Assembly (NCBI GenBank): GCA_003241485.1
Contig: QFQD01000057.1
Coordinates: forward strand, 1 to 64,000
Direction: 5' to 3'
Origin: Ancylobacter novellus
GTDB lineage: Bacteria; Pseudomonadota; Alphaproteobacteria; Rhizobiales; Xanthobacteraceae
DNA: 64,000 bases
In this document: in pieces, positions 10,689 to 18,196 of the stretch
How positions within the stretch are numbered: position 1 is the stretch's first letter
How the letters are laid out: the number at the start of each line of letters is the position of its first letter
Translations under genes and position numbers: made by a program
The notes under the pieces: model-generated
Seen by the model: the letters and a program-made list of their open reading frames with translations, nothing else
Databases searched by the model: none
What the model was told of the DNA's origin: nothing

Positions 10689-10812
10689 CTAGAGGCGCCG
10701 AACGCCTTGCGATCGCATTTATGTCATGCGCTCCGGCCGCCGCACTTTCGTGGTCGGCCGTCCAGTATGATTGGAACACCGGCGGCTCCGGAACCCGGTT
10801 CCGCCGATGCGA

Positions 10813-11025
10813 TCAGCTCAGAGACTGAAGCTTGTCGGCACTCATCTTGCCGCTGCGCTGGTCCGTGACGAGCTCGAAGCTCACCTTCTGACCCTCGCGA
10901 AGATCGCTCATGCCGGCTCGCTCGACAGCACTGATGTGAACGAACGCGTCACTTCCGCCGTCATCCGGCGCAATGAATCCAAAACCCTTCTGGGCATTGA
11001 ACCATTTTACGGTTCCCGTGGGCAT
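10813..11025 (-). CDS. cspA: Cold-shock protein (CspA family)
   Basis: A 70-residue single cold-shock domain. RNP1 is KGFGFI (about 15-20) and RNP2 is VFVHI-like (AFVHIS, about 32-37), the two strands that bind single-stranded RNA or DNA. The C-terminal VTDQRSGKMSADKL is usual for alphaproteobacterial members. Longer in-frame starts exist upstream, but ATG 11025 gives the family length and has AAAGGG about ten bases before it. The region upstream (11026-11337) holds no gene; it is AT-richer than its surroundings and would contain a long 5' leader, as in many cold-shock genes. Confidence 0.9.
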   Translation of the reverse strand: MPTGTVKWFNAQKGFGFIAPDDGGSDAFVHISAVERAGMSDLREGQKVSFELVTDQRSGKMSADKLQSLS

Positions 11026-11337
11026 GGGAAACCCTTTCATCATTGTATTCTGGCTTGCTCGCATGCCTGCGAACCGTCGAAATCGCATTTTCAGGAAAAG
11101 AGACAGGAAAGCGCGGAATAAAATTCCGCGAGATAGACGCTCATATTTCCGTGTATCGACGCATTTAGTATGGACGCTGGGCCGAAATATTACAAGTCCG
11201 GCCAATTCTGAAATCCTGAATTCCAGAATTATCTAACCCGATCCAGCAGTTCGACATGTCTGTAAAGGCGCGGAGAGGCACCTCCGCCTGCACGACACAG
11301 GCTCCCTGTCGCCCTCGCCGCGGCGCGAACGGGCGCC

Positions 11338-12150
11338 CTAGGCCAGCCCCTGCACCTCGTAGGTCCACACCCGAAAGGACTTCAGGACATGCGGGCCAAA
11401 GGAGTTGATCAGCGGAATGTCCGCAGCATCGCGCCCGCGCGCGACAACAATGCGGCCAATGCGCGGGACGTTGTTGCGCGGATCGAAGGTGTGCCAGGCG
11501 CCGTCGAGAAACACCTCGATCCAGGCGCTGAAGTCCATCGGATCCACGACGGGAACGCCAATATCGCCGAGATGGCCGTTCACATAGCGTGCGGGAATGT
11601 TGAGGCAGCGGCAGAGGGTAACCGCCAGATGCGCAAAGTCCCGGCAGACGCCGACGCGCTCGTGAAAGGTCTCGAACGCCGATCGCGTGGAGCGGGCCTG
11701 CATGTAGTCGAACCGGATGTGGTCGTGGACGAAGTCGCAGATGGCCTGTACGCGACCCCAGCCCGGCGGAAGCGTGCCGAACATGTCCCACGCCGTCTGA
11801 CTGAGGCGATCCGTCTCGCAATAGCGACTGCCGAGCAGATAGACGAGGCAGTCGTCCGGCAGTTCCGGCACCGGCACCTCCCGCGCCTGCGGAAGCACAG
11901 GATCCAGCGAGCCATCGTCCTCGATCGTGGCATCGCCCCAGATCATCAGATCGCCAGCCGGCGCGACGAGCCGCCGGCAACGATTGCCGAAGAGATCGCG
12001 ATAGGTCGATGACGGGACATCGGGGGTCGTGAAGAAGGTCTCCGCCGCGCGGATGTCGGCAGCCCGATCCTCATGAACGGATAGAAGGCAGACGAGTGCG
12101 GTCGGCTGCTGGCAGTTCAATGTTATCTCATAGCCGTAGCGGATCAGCAT
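11338..12150 (-). CDS. Transglutaminase-like (papain-fold) domain protein
   Basis: A cytoplasmic protein of 270 residues. The C-terminal half has the transglutaminase core: the nucleophile in GVCRDFAH (about residue 168), then NIPARYVNGHLGD, then DFSAWIEVFLDGAWHTFDPRNN. In typical members a His precedes AW in the last phrase; here Ser stands there. Either the subfamily uses another His or the protein is not a classical thiol enzyme. Many such proteins act as proteases or amidases rather than transglutaminases. It is followed on the same strand by a DUF1488 gene, but in the opposite order of transcription, the DUF1488 gene being upstream. Confidence 0.75.
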   Translation of the reverse strand: MLIRYGYEITLNCQQPTALVCLLSVHEDRAADIRAAETFFTTPDVPSSTYRDLFGNRCRRLVAPAGDLMIWGDATIEDDGSLDPVLPQAREVPVPELPDDCLVYLLGSRYCETDRLSQTAWDMFGTLPPGWGRVQAICDFVHDHIRFDYMQARSTRSAFETFHERVGVCRDFAHLAVTLCRCLNIPARYVNGHLGDIGVPVVDPMDFSAWIEVFLDGAWHTFDPRNNVPRIGRIVVARGRDAADIPLINSFGPHVLKSFRVWTYEVQGLA

Positions 12151-12177
12151 GTAGAGTTCCCGAGTACATGAATCCGT

Positions 12178-12453
12178 CTACCGGATGTCGGCGGCGGTCA
12201 GAATGTAGTTGGTGCGACGGGCACCTGAGTAAACCTTGGACGCGGCGGCATGGATAGAGGCACGCGAGGCGTCGAAGGCGGAAAGTGACGTCTCCTCCAG
12301 CGTGTCCGACATGCGCTGTTCGGAGGTCGACTTCACCAGCGCGCCGATCTCGATGAAGAACGGCACCTCGAACATGCCGTCATAGCCGGTGAACCGAACG
12401 GCATTGCGCGTCCTGTCGAAGCTTCGGCTCGGGTTGGGAAAGGCCAGCGTCAT
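12178..12453 (-). CDS. DUF1488 family protein
   Basis: A 91-residue protein starting MTLAFPNPSRSFD. The family pattern is visible: FPNPSRSFD at the start, VRFTGYDG and an acidic centre, and an FDASRASIHAAASKVY helix before the C-terminal end. The role of DUF1488 proteins is not known. ATG 12453 is preferred over 12462 because GGG stands seven bases before it. The gene lies 27 bases upstream of the transglutaminase-like gene on the same strand and probably shares its transcript. Confidence 0.7.
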   Translation of the reverse strand: MTLAFPNPSRSFDRTRNAVRFTGYDGMFEVPFFIEIGALVKSTSEQRMSDTLEETSLSAFDASRASIHAAASKVYSGARRTNYILTAADIR

Positions 12454-12504
12454 GATGCCCACGTCAGGTTCGCGAGAACGTTCCGGCGCAGTTCGGCCTT
12501 GCTG

Positions 12505-12756
12505 TCACGGTCGATCATGGTGATGGCCATCCTTATTGCCTGGAAGCGGGTCGAGGACGCAGGAGAAGAGTTGCGTTCCCTGCGCATCGGCAATCATCAC
12601 GGCGTCCGGGCGCTGTGGCATGGCCAAGGTTTGCGCCAACGCCAGGGCCAGCTGAACCGCCGCCTCGAGATCGGCCACGTCTTCCGTCGCGCGGCCGACG
12701 ATCGCATGCGCGTCGTCCTGCGGCCGGGTGCGATAGAATTCGATCACGATCTTCAT
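12505..12756 (-). CDS. Conserved small hypothetical protein, 83 aa
   Basis: The frame from ATG 12756 has a GAGAG ribosome site about nine bases upstream. The protein starts MKIVIEFYRTR, has a helical middle (ADLEAAVQLALALAQTL) and a beta-like end with a Cys (GTQLFSCVLDP). The pattern of an N-terminal strand, Ala-rich helix and a final strand suggests a small alpha/beta fold. I cannot assign a function. It sits in a run of small minus-strand genes between 12.2 and 13.1 kb, possibly one stress-related transcript. Confidence 0.55.
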   Translation of the reverse strand: MKIVIEFYRTRPQDDAHAIVGRATEDVADLEAAVQLALALAQTLAMPQRPDAVMIADAQGTQLFSCVLDPLPGNKDGHHHDRP

Positions 12757-12814
12757 CCGCGCTCTCTTACGCACGCCTCGCCGCCACGCTGGAGAGGGGC
12801 CTCGGCCTTTGCAC

Positions 12815-13110
12815 CTAGCGGGCGCGCGTCTTGCGACCTGCCGCGCTCACATCGAAGGTGAATTCGAGGAGCGTTTCGGCTTCGCCCATCTTTGCGGCGA
12901 GGGCCAGTTCGAGGCTGTCTTCCATCGCCACCCGCTCATACTGCTCGCGATCAGCAGCGTCGCGGTGACATGGTAGATGTCGCCGAACCGGGCGGACGAC
13001 ACGCCGTACCCGCCCCTCAGGCGGACGGTCTGCCCGACGGTGAAGAGATGTGTCGAGGCATCGCGCTGGATCGGACGAGCGCTGTTTTGGGCGGTGTTGG
13101 TGGCGGTCAT
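12815..13110 (-). pseudogene. Small conserved protein gene, frameshifted
   Basis: From ATG 13110 the frame encodes a start followed by FTVGQTVRLRGGYG and GDIYHVTATL, the pattern of small Hyphomicrobiales proteins of unknown function that end with a HERV-type motif. The expected end (EQYERVAMEDSLEL and then an acidic helix) is present but in another frame, ending at 12815. The switch is near 12945-12960, and about ten family residues seem to be missing there too. It is therefore either a decayed gene or a sequencing indel next to a real deletion. Confidence 0.5.
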
Positions 13111-13476
13111 GAAACGTGTGGTCCTTTTGCAAGACGGCGTCCCGCCGGATCGCGCGCCCAGAGGCATCGAACCCGAAGGTGGTTGGCGGCCAATCAGGCA
13201 AGGACGCACAATACGGCGCGAGCCGCTGGAAAGCCGCGCCCATCCGGGCCGGAACGAGCCCGCGCTGCCAGTACATCCGTGCTCAGCAGCAGGCGTTCCG
13301 AATCCGAACAGGGCTACAGGCGCCGGATCGACGCCAAGCATCGGTTGTCAAAATTTGGTGGTGATGGCGGGCCGAGATTTCGGACACCGCAAAAGCCAAC
13401 TCGGCCAAATCAAGAGAATTTAAATGTAAGTCTTGATTGCGTCACAAACAAGGCGACCGGGCCGAAATCCATGTTT
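13111..13476. other. Gene-free stretch upstream of the small-gene run
   Basis: No reading frame here has a convincing start, ribosome site or family pattern. Bases about 13420-13500 are AT-richer than the surroundings and may hold a promoter. I see no repeat or tRNA. Confidence 0.4.
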
Positions 13477-13665
13477 TTATTCGCGGTCACAAAATAAATC
13501 TGCGTTGGCCACACGGCCGAAATCGACATGAAGGAAGAGAAGCGCGGCCTCGAATCCTGTTGCCGATGCGGCGTCCGCATGTTTCCAGCTGGCGACCGCT
13601 TGCTCCTTCGAGTGAAAGGGGCAGTACCACGGCCTAATCGGGGAACCCGGAACGGACAATGGCAT
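13477..13665 (-). CDS. Possible small protein, 62 aa (doubtful)
   Basis: From ATG 13665 a frame with GC-biased third positions encodes a Trp/Tyr/Cys-rich start (WYCPFHSKEQ) and a helical end (FEAALLFLHVDFG). The codon pattern is better than that of the opposing frames, which is the main reason to list it. No family is recognised, the ribosome site is weak, and a short frame of this size may occur by chance. The 140 bases up to the XRE gene hold nothing else. Confidence 0.28.
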   Translation of the reverse strand: MPLSVPGSPIRPWYCPFHSKEQAVASWKHADAASATGFEAALLFLHVDFGRVANADLFCDRE

Positions 13666-13807
13666 CCGGCGGGCGGTTTCCGTCGATTGTCGACGCGTCG
13701 ATCCTTGCCCGGCACGCAATGCCAATTACAAGCCGCCCCCGGCGGTTGGCGCCAGAAGCCCGCGATCGGTCACGGCTTCCGTTGTAGATGCCCGGCTCGC
13801 GTTCTTC

Positions 13808-13999
13808 CTACACGTTCGGCGTTTCTGTCGTGTCGCTATCGGGTACGTATTTGAGTATGTCGCCAGGCTGGCAGTCGAGATAGCGGCAGATTGCTTCCAG
13901 TGTATCGAACCGCATGCCCTTCACCTTGCCCTGCTTCAGCAAGCTGAGATTCGCTTCGGTTATTGCCAGCATCGTCGCGAGATTGACTTTGATGGGCAT
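13808..13999 (-). CDS. XRE-type helix-turn-helix regulator, short (YozG-like)
   Basis: A 63-residue DNA-binding protein. The recognition half is complete (ITEANLSLLKQGKVKGMRFDTLEAICRYLDCQPGDILKY), matching the YozG-like group that accompanies DUF2975 membrane proteins. The first helices are shortened: members normally have about 15 more residues between the start (MPIKVNLATML) and ITEANLS. The reading frame is kept, so this looks like an in-frame deletion that removes part of the helix-turn-helix. It starts five bases after the DUF2975 stop on the same strand. DNA binding by this version is doubtful. Confidence 0.7.
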   Translation of the reverse strand: MPIKVNLATMLAITEANLSLLKQGKVKGMRFDTLEAICRYLDCQPGDILKYVPDSDTTETPNV

Positions 14000-14004
14000 G
14001 ACGA

Positions 14005-14507
14005 TCAGACGAACTGGCTGTTTTCTTCGGCGATCACGGCGGCTTTCTCCATAGCCCAAGCCAATGACGCGACCACGCCTGCAAAAAGCGCAAGGATCAT
14101 CACGTCCGAGCTGATCTCGATGGCGATCTGCTTCGGGCCGCCGCTCCAGCTCAGCGCCAGCACGAACAGCATGCCCGCCAATGGCTTGGCCAAAGCGCTA
14201 AGCCCCATACCCACAGCAAAATCGCGCAGCCCGGCAATGCCCTCGGCCGCGAATGGGCGCCCCGCCGCGAACTGCGCGAGACATACGCGCAGCCGCAGCA
14301 AGCCCCAACTCAAGGGCAGGAGATGAAGCAGCGCATGAATGGGGAGCCGACAAGCCAATAGCCGACCGCCAGTGCCGGCAACAGCACCGCCAGCCCCACG
14401 GCGGCCCCACCCAATGCGCTGAAGGCGCTACGCGCCCGTGACGACAGCCCAACGCCTGCCCCCGACGCCGCTTCTCCTGCGCAAACGACGCCACTTCGAT
14501 CCTGCAT
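14005..14507 (-). pseudogene. DUF2975 membrane protein gene, frameshifted
   Basis: The start (ATG 14507, GGGGAG upstream) leads into a hydrophobic helix (AVGLAVLLPALAVGYWLV) that stops at 14310. The rest of the family pattern is in another frame ending at 14005, including the typical C-terminal AEENSQFV. The frames join at a run of four G (14341-14344 on the plus strand); one more base would restore a protein of about 167 residues with four membrane helices. DUF2975 proteins and small XRE regulators form conserved pairs, as here. A homopolymer indel could be either a sequencing error or a real mutation. Confidence 0.7.
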
Positions 14508-14545
14508 GATTCTCCCCTCGGTCGAGTTCGAGCTATGCGCCAAAA

Positions 14546-14606
14546 ATTATCGTTTGACAATAATTTTTGGCGGCCAGATAAACTTGAATTGTTGTTTTAC
14601 GATAAT
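14546..14606 (+). promoter_or_regulatory. Promoter with operator-like inverted repeats
   Basis: TTGACA (14554-14559) and GATAAA (14577-14582) are spaced by 17 bases, a good sigma-70 type promoter for the plus-strand secreted-protein gene. ATTATCGT (14546-14553) and ACGATAAT (14599-14606) are exact inverted copies flanking it. A second repeat, AAAAATTAT/ATAATTTTT, overlaps the -35 box. The same region serves the minus-strand DUF2975 gene, so a divergent operator for the XRE regulator is inferred. Confidence 0.55.
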
Positions 14607-14617
14607 GGAGTTTGCAA

Positions 14618-14989
14618 ATGAACGCCATACGCGCAGCGCTGCTGGCGCTCTCGCTCGGCCTCGCCTTGCCGGTTCAGGCCACGCCCACAACGCCCACCGG
14701 AGCGATTTCGGTCGCCCAGGTCGTCGACCTGATCCAGCGCTCACCCCAGGACAATGCCGCCCGAAATGCAGCGATGGCCTATCTCGCAGGCGTCGGCGAG
14801 GCGACGGGTCTACTGGTGGCGGAGGCGGGGCGGCGTGCCCACGTCAGCATCAGCTGCGCCAGGCCACTGGGCATCTCCAGCAGTGCGGCTCTCGCCGCGC
14901 TTTCGCACACAGACCGGGCGCAGTGGGACCAAACCGCAGCTACGCCCATCCTCGTCGAGGACATGTTGAGCCGCGCGGATTGCCGCTAG
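14618..14989 (+). CDS. Secreted small protein, Rap1a-like (tentative)
   Basis: Start ATG 14618 with GGAG about eleven bases upstream. Residues 1-22 are a clear signal peptide (hydrophobic core LLALSLGLALP, cleavage after VQA). The mature part is about 100 residues with two Cys (ISCARP, ADCR) and a helix AAMAYLAGVGEATG. This layout resembles Rap1a/Tai immunity-type domains, but the match is weak and I would not assign an immunity role. It is transcribed divergently from the DUF2975/XRE pair. Confidence 0.5.
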   Translation: MNAIRAALLALSLGLALPVQATPTTPTGAISVAQVVDLIQRSPQDNAARNAAMAYLAGVGEATGLLVAEAGRRAHVSISCARPLGISSSAALAALSHTDRAQWDQTAATPILVEDMLSRADCR

Positions 14990-15062
14990 CGGTCACAACG
15001 GGGGCTGCGGTCGCCATACCGCGTGACGCTGCCCCCGAACTCTCTCCAGATGGGAGCTCGAG

Positions 15063-15749
15063 GTGCGAGATCGACGTCTTTCAGAAGCGGACTACCGCAC
15101 CCTTGGCGAGATGCTGTGGGACGCCGCGAAATCGAAGAAGTACGCCATAACGGTCTACATCATTCGCCAGCTGGCTCTCACCGGATGCCGCCGCGGAGAG
15201 ATCATCGGGCTGAGATGGAGTGAGGTCGACCTAGAGGGAAGCTGCCTCAAGCTGGCGGACAGCAAGGAAGGAACATCGGTGCGCCCGATCGGCTTGCCAG
15301 TAGTCGAGTTCCTGGAAGCCAGACGCGCTACCTGCAAGGGAACCTACGTCTTCCCCGGTCAAGGTGAGGATAATGCCTTTGGCAGCTTTCCCAATCATTG
15401 GGAGGCGCTATTCAGACATTCGCGCCTTCCGGACGTCACGCCGCACGTTCTCCGCCATAGCTTTGCCAGTATAGCTAATGACCTAGGCTTCGCAGAGGTC
15501 ACCATCGCGGCTCTCTTGGGACATGCAAAAGGCACCGTAACGAGCAAATACATTCACAGCCTAGACACCGCGCTCGTCATGGCAGCGGACACCATAGCTG
15601 GCTACATCCAAGGGCTGCTCGACGGTGCTGAATTCAAGCAAACGTCGTACGGGCTGGATAAGCGGGCGCGGAAAGCCGCCCTCGCCCGCTTTCTGGCGGT
15701 CGCCCGAGGTGCTGACGCTGACCAAGCCCCCGGCCCGCCTCTTCTTTGA
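15063..15749 (+). pseudogene. Tyrosine recombinase, N-terminally truncated
   Basis: The catalytic domain is complete: Arg43 in GCRRGE, Lys68, His128-x-x-Arg131 in PHVLRHS, His154 in LLGHAKG and the nucleophile Tyr163 in SKYIH. The N-terminal arm and core-binding domains that phage and island integrases have (about 150 residues) are absent upstream. Only a GTG at 15063 opens the frame, without a good ribosome site. It is a remnant of an integrated element. It lies next to a HigBA-like pair, a usual cargo of such elements. Confidence 0.75.
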
Positions 15750-15752
15750 CGA

Positions 15753-15772
15753 ATATAGCTTGGAAGCTATAT
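15753..15772 (+). promoter_or_regulatory. Toxin-antitoxin operator overlapping the toxin start
   Basis: ATATAGCTT and AAGCTATAT are perfect 9-bp inverted arms around GG, and the last bases belong to the toxin start codon region (15771). A site here would be bound by the downstream XRE antitoxin for autoregulation. It is intact although the toxin gene is broken. Confidence 0.65.
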
Positions 15773-16136
15773 GACGTGGAAAGTCGCTTTTGGCGACGAG
15801 TTCGATGCGGAGTTTGATGCGTTGTCGGAGCCGGTCCAGGATGAAATCCTGGCTCTTGCCCGACTGCTGGCTGTGTTTGGCCCCCCAACTCAGCCGGCCG
15901 CACGCTGATACTCTTAAAGACCGGCCTTCGCCAATATGAAGGAGCTCAGGTTCGACGCCGATGGCGGCGTATGGCGCGTTGCTTTCGCGTTTGATCCAGA
16001 GCGAAAGGCAATCCTGCTTGTCGCCGGCGACAAGTCTGGCGGCAGCGAGAAGCGGTTCTACAGATCGCTGATCGCCAAGGCGGACAAGAGATACAGGGCC
16101 CATCTCGACAAGCTTGGGGCCACGAGGAAGGGATAG
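15771..16136 (+). pseudogene. HigB/RelE-type toxin gene with two compensating frameshifts
   Basis: The start MTWKVAFGDEFDAEFD and the end (MKELRFDADGG, WRVAFAFDPERKAILL, then FYRSLIAKADKRY) are in the same frame and match the phage Gp49/HigB family of about 120 residues. Between them a stop occurs at 15906. The expected middle (LSRPHADTLKD) is read in another frame from about 15886 to 15921. An extra C in a run of six C (15881-15886) and a lost base near 15921-15926 explain it. The product would be an mRNA-cleaving toxin; as read it is not made. The XRE partner follows six bases later. Confidence 0.7.
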
Positions 16137-16141
16137 ATGTG

Positions 16142-16522
16142 ATGGGACGCTCTCTGGATGAAGTGATTGCGGTGCTTCCCGAAGCCAGACGGACACACGT
16201 CGAGGCGAGAGCGGAAGAGTTGCGGGAGGAGGTCGAGAGCCTCAGTGAACTGCGACGGGTGGCAGGCAAGGCACAGATCGAGATAGCCGCGGCCTTGAAC
16301 GTCAAGCAGCCTTCGGTGTCCAAGATCGAGAAGCAGGCAGACACGTATCTGTCGACGCTGAGAAGCTATGTCGAAGCCATTGGTGGCCAACTGGAGCTGA
16401 TTGTTCGACTTCCGTCACATGCACCGCTGCGTCTGGAACGCCTTGGCGATGTGACGAGATCCGACGAGGTCCTCGATGCACCGCCAGTCAAACGGCGACC
16501 GAAGGCGAAAACGGCGGCTTAA
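16142..16522 (+). CDS. XRE-family antitoxin (HigA-like)
   Basis: A 126-residue protein with an N-terminal helical region (SLDEVIAVLPEARR) and a helix-turn-helix (LRRVAGKAQIEIAAALNVKQPSVSKIEKQ, about 40-70), followed by YVEAIGGQLELIVRLP. This layout is usual for antitoxins paired with Gp49/HigB toxins. It neutralises the toxin and represses its own promoter, probably at the 15753-15772 palindrome. ATG 16142 is preferred; a GTG at 16139 adds one residue. It is intact while the toxin is frameshifted, the state expected after loss of a toxin. Confidence 0.8.
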   Translation: MGRSLDEVIAVLPEARRTHVEARAEELREEVESLSELRRVAGKAQIEIAAALNVKQPSVSKIEKQADTYLSTLRSYVEAIGGQLELIVRLPSHAPLRLERLGDVTRSDEVLDAPPVKRRPKAKTAA

Positions 16523-16825
16523 GGACTGCACGATTGCGGCGCGCCGCTGCCACGGAATGGCACTGCGCTAAATTCGGATCCGGCCACCGAGGCTGCATCA
16601 TCGATACCCTAGCTCACGCCGATGATGACCCATACCTGCCCCTCGACTGCCCTTTCAGCGACGTCCGCTTTGCGCCCGCATCTCGGCCATTCATCTCGCA
16701 ACAGCCGCGGTTCAGAAGCGGACGTTCAGCTGTCTGAATTCGCCAAGCTCGCACGCCTTTCGTGTGGCCGATACCGCACGATAGGTCGAGAGCGGACCTG
16801 CCCCGTTTGATGAGATGATGTCGCC
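16523..16825. other. Gene-free stretch with a dispersed-repeat-like sequence
   Basis: No supported gene. ACGTCCGCTT (16661-16670) and AAGCGGACGT (16716-16725) are exact inverted copies 45 bases apart with partial matches beyond the arms. Sequences of this look (a GCGGAC motif in inverted pairs) recur between genes in many alphaproteobacteria; a genome count is needed to call it a repeat family. Confidence 0.4.
16661..16725. repeat. Inverted repeat, 10-bp arms
   Basis: Perfect arms ACGTCCGCTT and AAGCGGACGT with a 45-base spacer, in an intergenic stretch. No T-run follows, so it is not a terminator. It may be a degenerate dispersed repeat. Confidence 0.45.
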
Positions 16826-16981
16826 ATGGAAACCGGGAGTACAGGCGGCGCGTCAAGCCTACCGTACCCGGATGCGGAGAGTGTTGCCTACAAGAACGGG
16901 CGAATCCATGTGGCCGGCGGTGGCGTCTTTCTCGGCGGATCGCTCCAGTTAGCCGTCCATGAAGGCTTCGCGCTGGAATAG
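16826..16981 (+). CDS. Small hypothetical protein, 51 aa (doubtful)
   Basis: An ATG at 16826 opens a 51-codon frame with GC-rich third positions. The protein is Gly-rich in the second half (VAGGGVFLGGSLQLAVHEGF). It converges with the MFS gene, whose stop lies five bases further on. No family or clear ribosome site is visible; it may be the end of a lost larger gene. Confidence 0.3.
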   Translation: METGSTGGASSLPYPDAESVAYKNGRIHVAGGGVFLGGSLQLAVHEGFALE

Positions 16982-16986
16982 CGGCC

Positions 16987-18168
16987 TCAGGCCTTTCGGT
17001 TCATGTAACAGAACGCCACGAGACCAATGCCAGCAATCGAACACAAGGCTGCGGCGGCGAAGATGCCGGGGTAGCCGGCATGGCCAATGATTAGTCCGGC
17101 GACGGGACCTGTAAGCGCCAGAGCAAGATCAAGAAATACGGTATAGATGCCGAGTGCTCCACCGCGGCTTGATGCTGGGACACGCTTCATCAATTCGACG
17201 CCGAGTGCCGGAAAGACCAGGCCGAAGCCCAATCCCGCAAAGGCGGCACCTATCAGCGCGGGCAGAGGCGAGGTGGCAAGCCAGATCATCGCCAGACCGA
17301 CTGTCTCCAGCGCCAGTGCCGCGACCGCGACGGCGTAGCCGCCGAAACGCTCGATCTGCCCCGCGAATACAACGCGCGTGCCGGCAAAACTCAGGCCGAA
17401 GACGGCGACCAGTAGCGAGGCACCGCTCCAACCCGCTGCGACGAACATCAGGCCGCCGAAGCTCGCGACGCCGCCAAAGCCGATCGCACCAAGCATCAGT
17501 GCGAGCCCGAAAGGTAGAACCAAGACAAGCGTCCGGCCGGCCGTCGCCCGGTCCCCGGGGACGATAGGTGTTTCCGCATGTGAGAACGCCACCGCAAGGC
17601 CGATCGCCGGTGCCAGGGTGGCAAGCAAGCCTACCGCCCATAAGCCGTCGAGGCCGAACGCGTAGCCACCGATCGGGCCACCAGCCGCGATGGCACCGTA
17701 GGCGGCCACGCCTCCCCAGGACATTACCTGAGCCGTATGGAGGGGGCCGACGCGGCCGATGTTCCAGGTAATGGTGCCGGTGCCGGAACAGCTTTCGCCG
17801 AAGCCGAGCAGCAGCCGGCTGGTGACGATCAGCCCATAGGCGAACAGCGGCATGTCGCGCGCCATCGGCACCGCGGTGAGCATGAGGCCCGCGAGCAGAG
17901 CCGCCACGAGTCCATATATGACGGTTCGACGTGCGCCTATGGCATCCGACATGCGCCCGGCGAGCGAACGCGTCACCATGGTGGACACGAACTGGCTGCT
18001 GACGGAAAGCCCGCCCAACACGACGCCAAGCTTCAGTTCATACACCACATAGGCCGGCAGCACCGCGAGCGGCAGGCCGACACCGAGATAGGTGCAGAAA
18101 TTGACGAAGGAAATCGGCAGAATGCGCAGGAGAACCGGAGTTCCCTGCGCGATCGGTTGCGATGTCAC
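16987..18168 (-). CDS. MFS transporter (YhhS/YfcJ-like)
   Basis: An inner-membrane transporter of 393 residues with about twelve helices. The phrase SLAGRMSDAIGARR after helix 2 is the MFS signature loop. LLLGFGESCSGTGTITW and the following VMSWGGVAAYGAIAAG match the YhhS/YfcJ branch. The GTG at 18168 has AGGA twelve bases upstream and gives the usual N-terminus; in-frame starts further up run into the SDR gene. It is the last gene of the TRAP/aminotransferase/SDR cluster, 28 bases behind the SDR gene. Export of a product or a second uptake route are both possible. Confidence 0.82.
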   Translation of the reverse strand: MTSQPIAQGTPVLLRILPISFVNFCTYLGVGLPLAVLPAYVVYELKLGVVLGGLSVSSQFVSTMVTRSLAGRMSDAIGARRTVIYGLVAALLAGLMLTAVPMARDMPLFAYGLIVTSRLLLGFGESCSGTGTITWNIGRVGPLHTAQVMSWGGVAAYGAIAAGGPIGGYAFGLDGLWAVGLLATLAPAIGLAVAFSHAETPIVPGDRATAGRTLVLVLPFGLALMLGAIGFGGVASFGGLMFVAAGWSGASLLVAVFGLSFAGTRVVFAGQIERFGGYAVAVAALALETVGLAMIWLATSPLPALIGAAFAGLGFGLVFPALGVELMKRVPASSRGGALGIYTVFLDLALALTGPVAGLIIGHAGYPGIFAAAALCSIAGIGLVAFCYMNRKA

Positions 18169-18196
18169 GGCACCGGTCCTTGGCGAGAGCGCCGGT

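Noticed and set aside
11026..11337. RNA thermosensor or riboswitch before the cold-shock gene
   Set aside because: A long leader is plausible, but I could not find a defined fold that would support a specific call.
13528..13854. 108-codon plus-strand frame with a Cys-rich start
   Set aside because: It overlaps the XRE gene and its second half is Arg-rich shadow sequence; no ribosome site.
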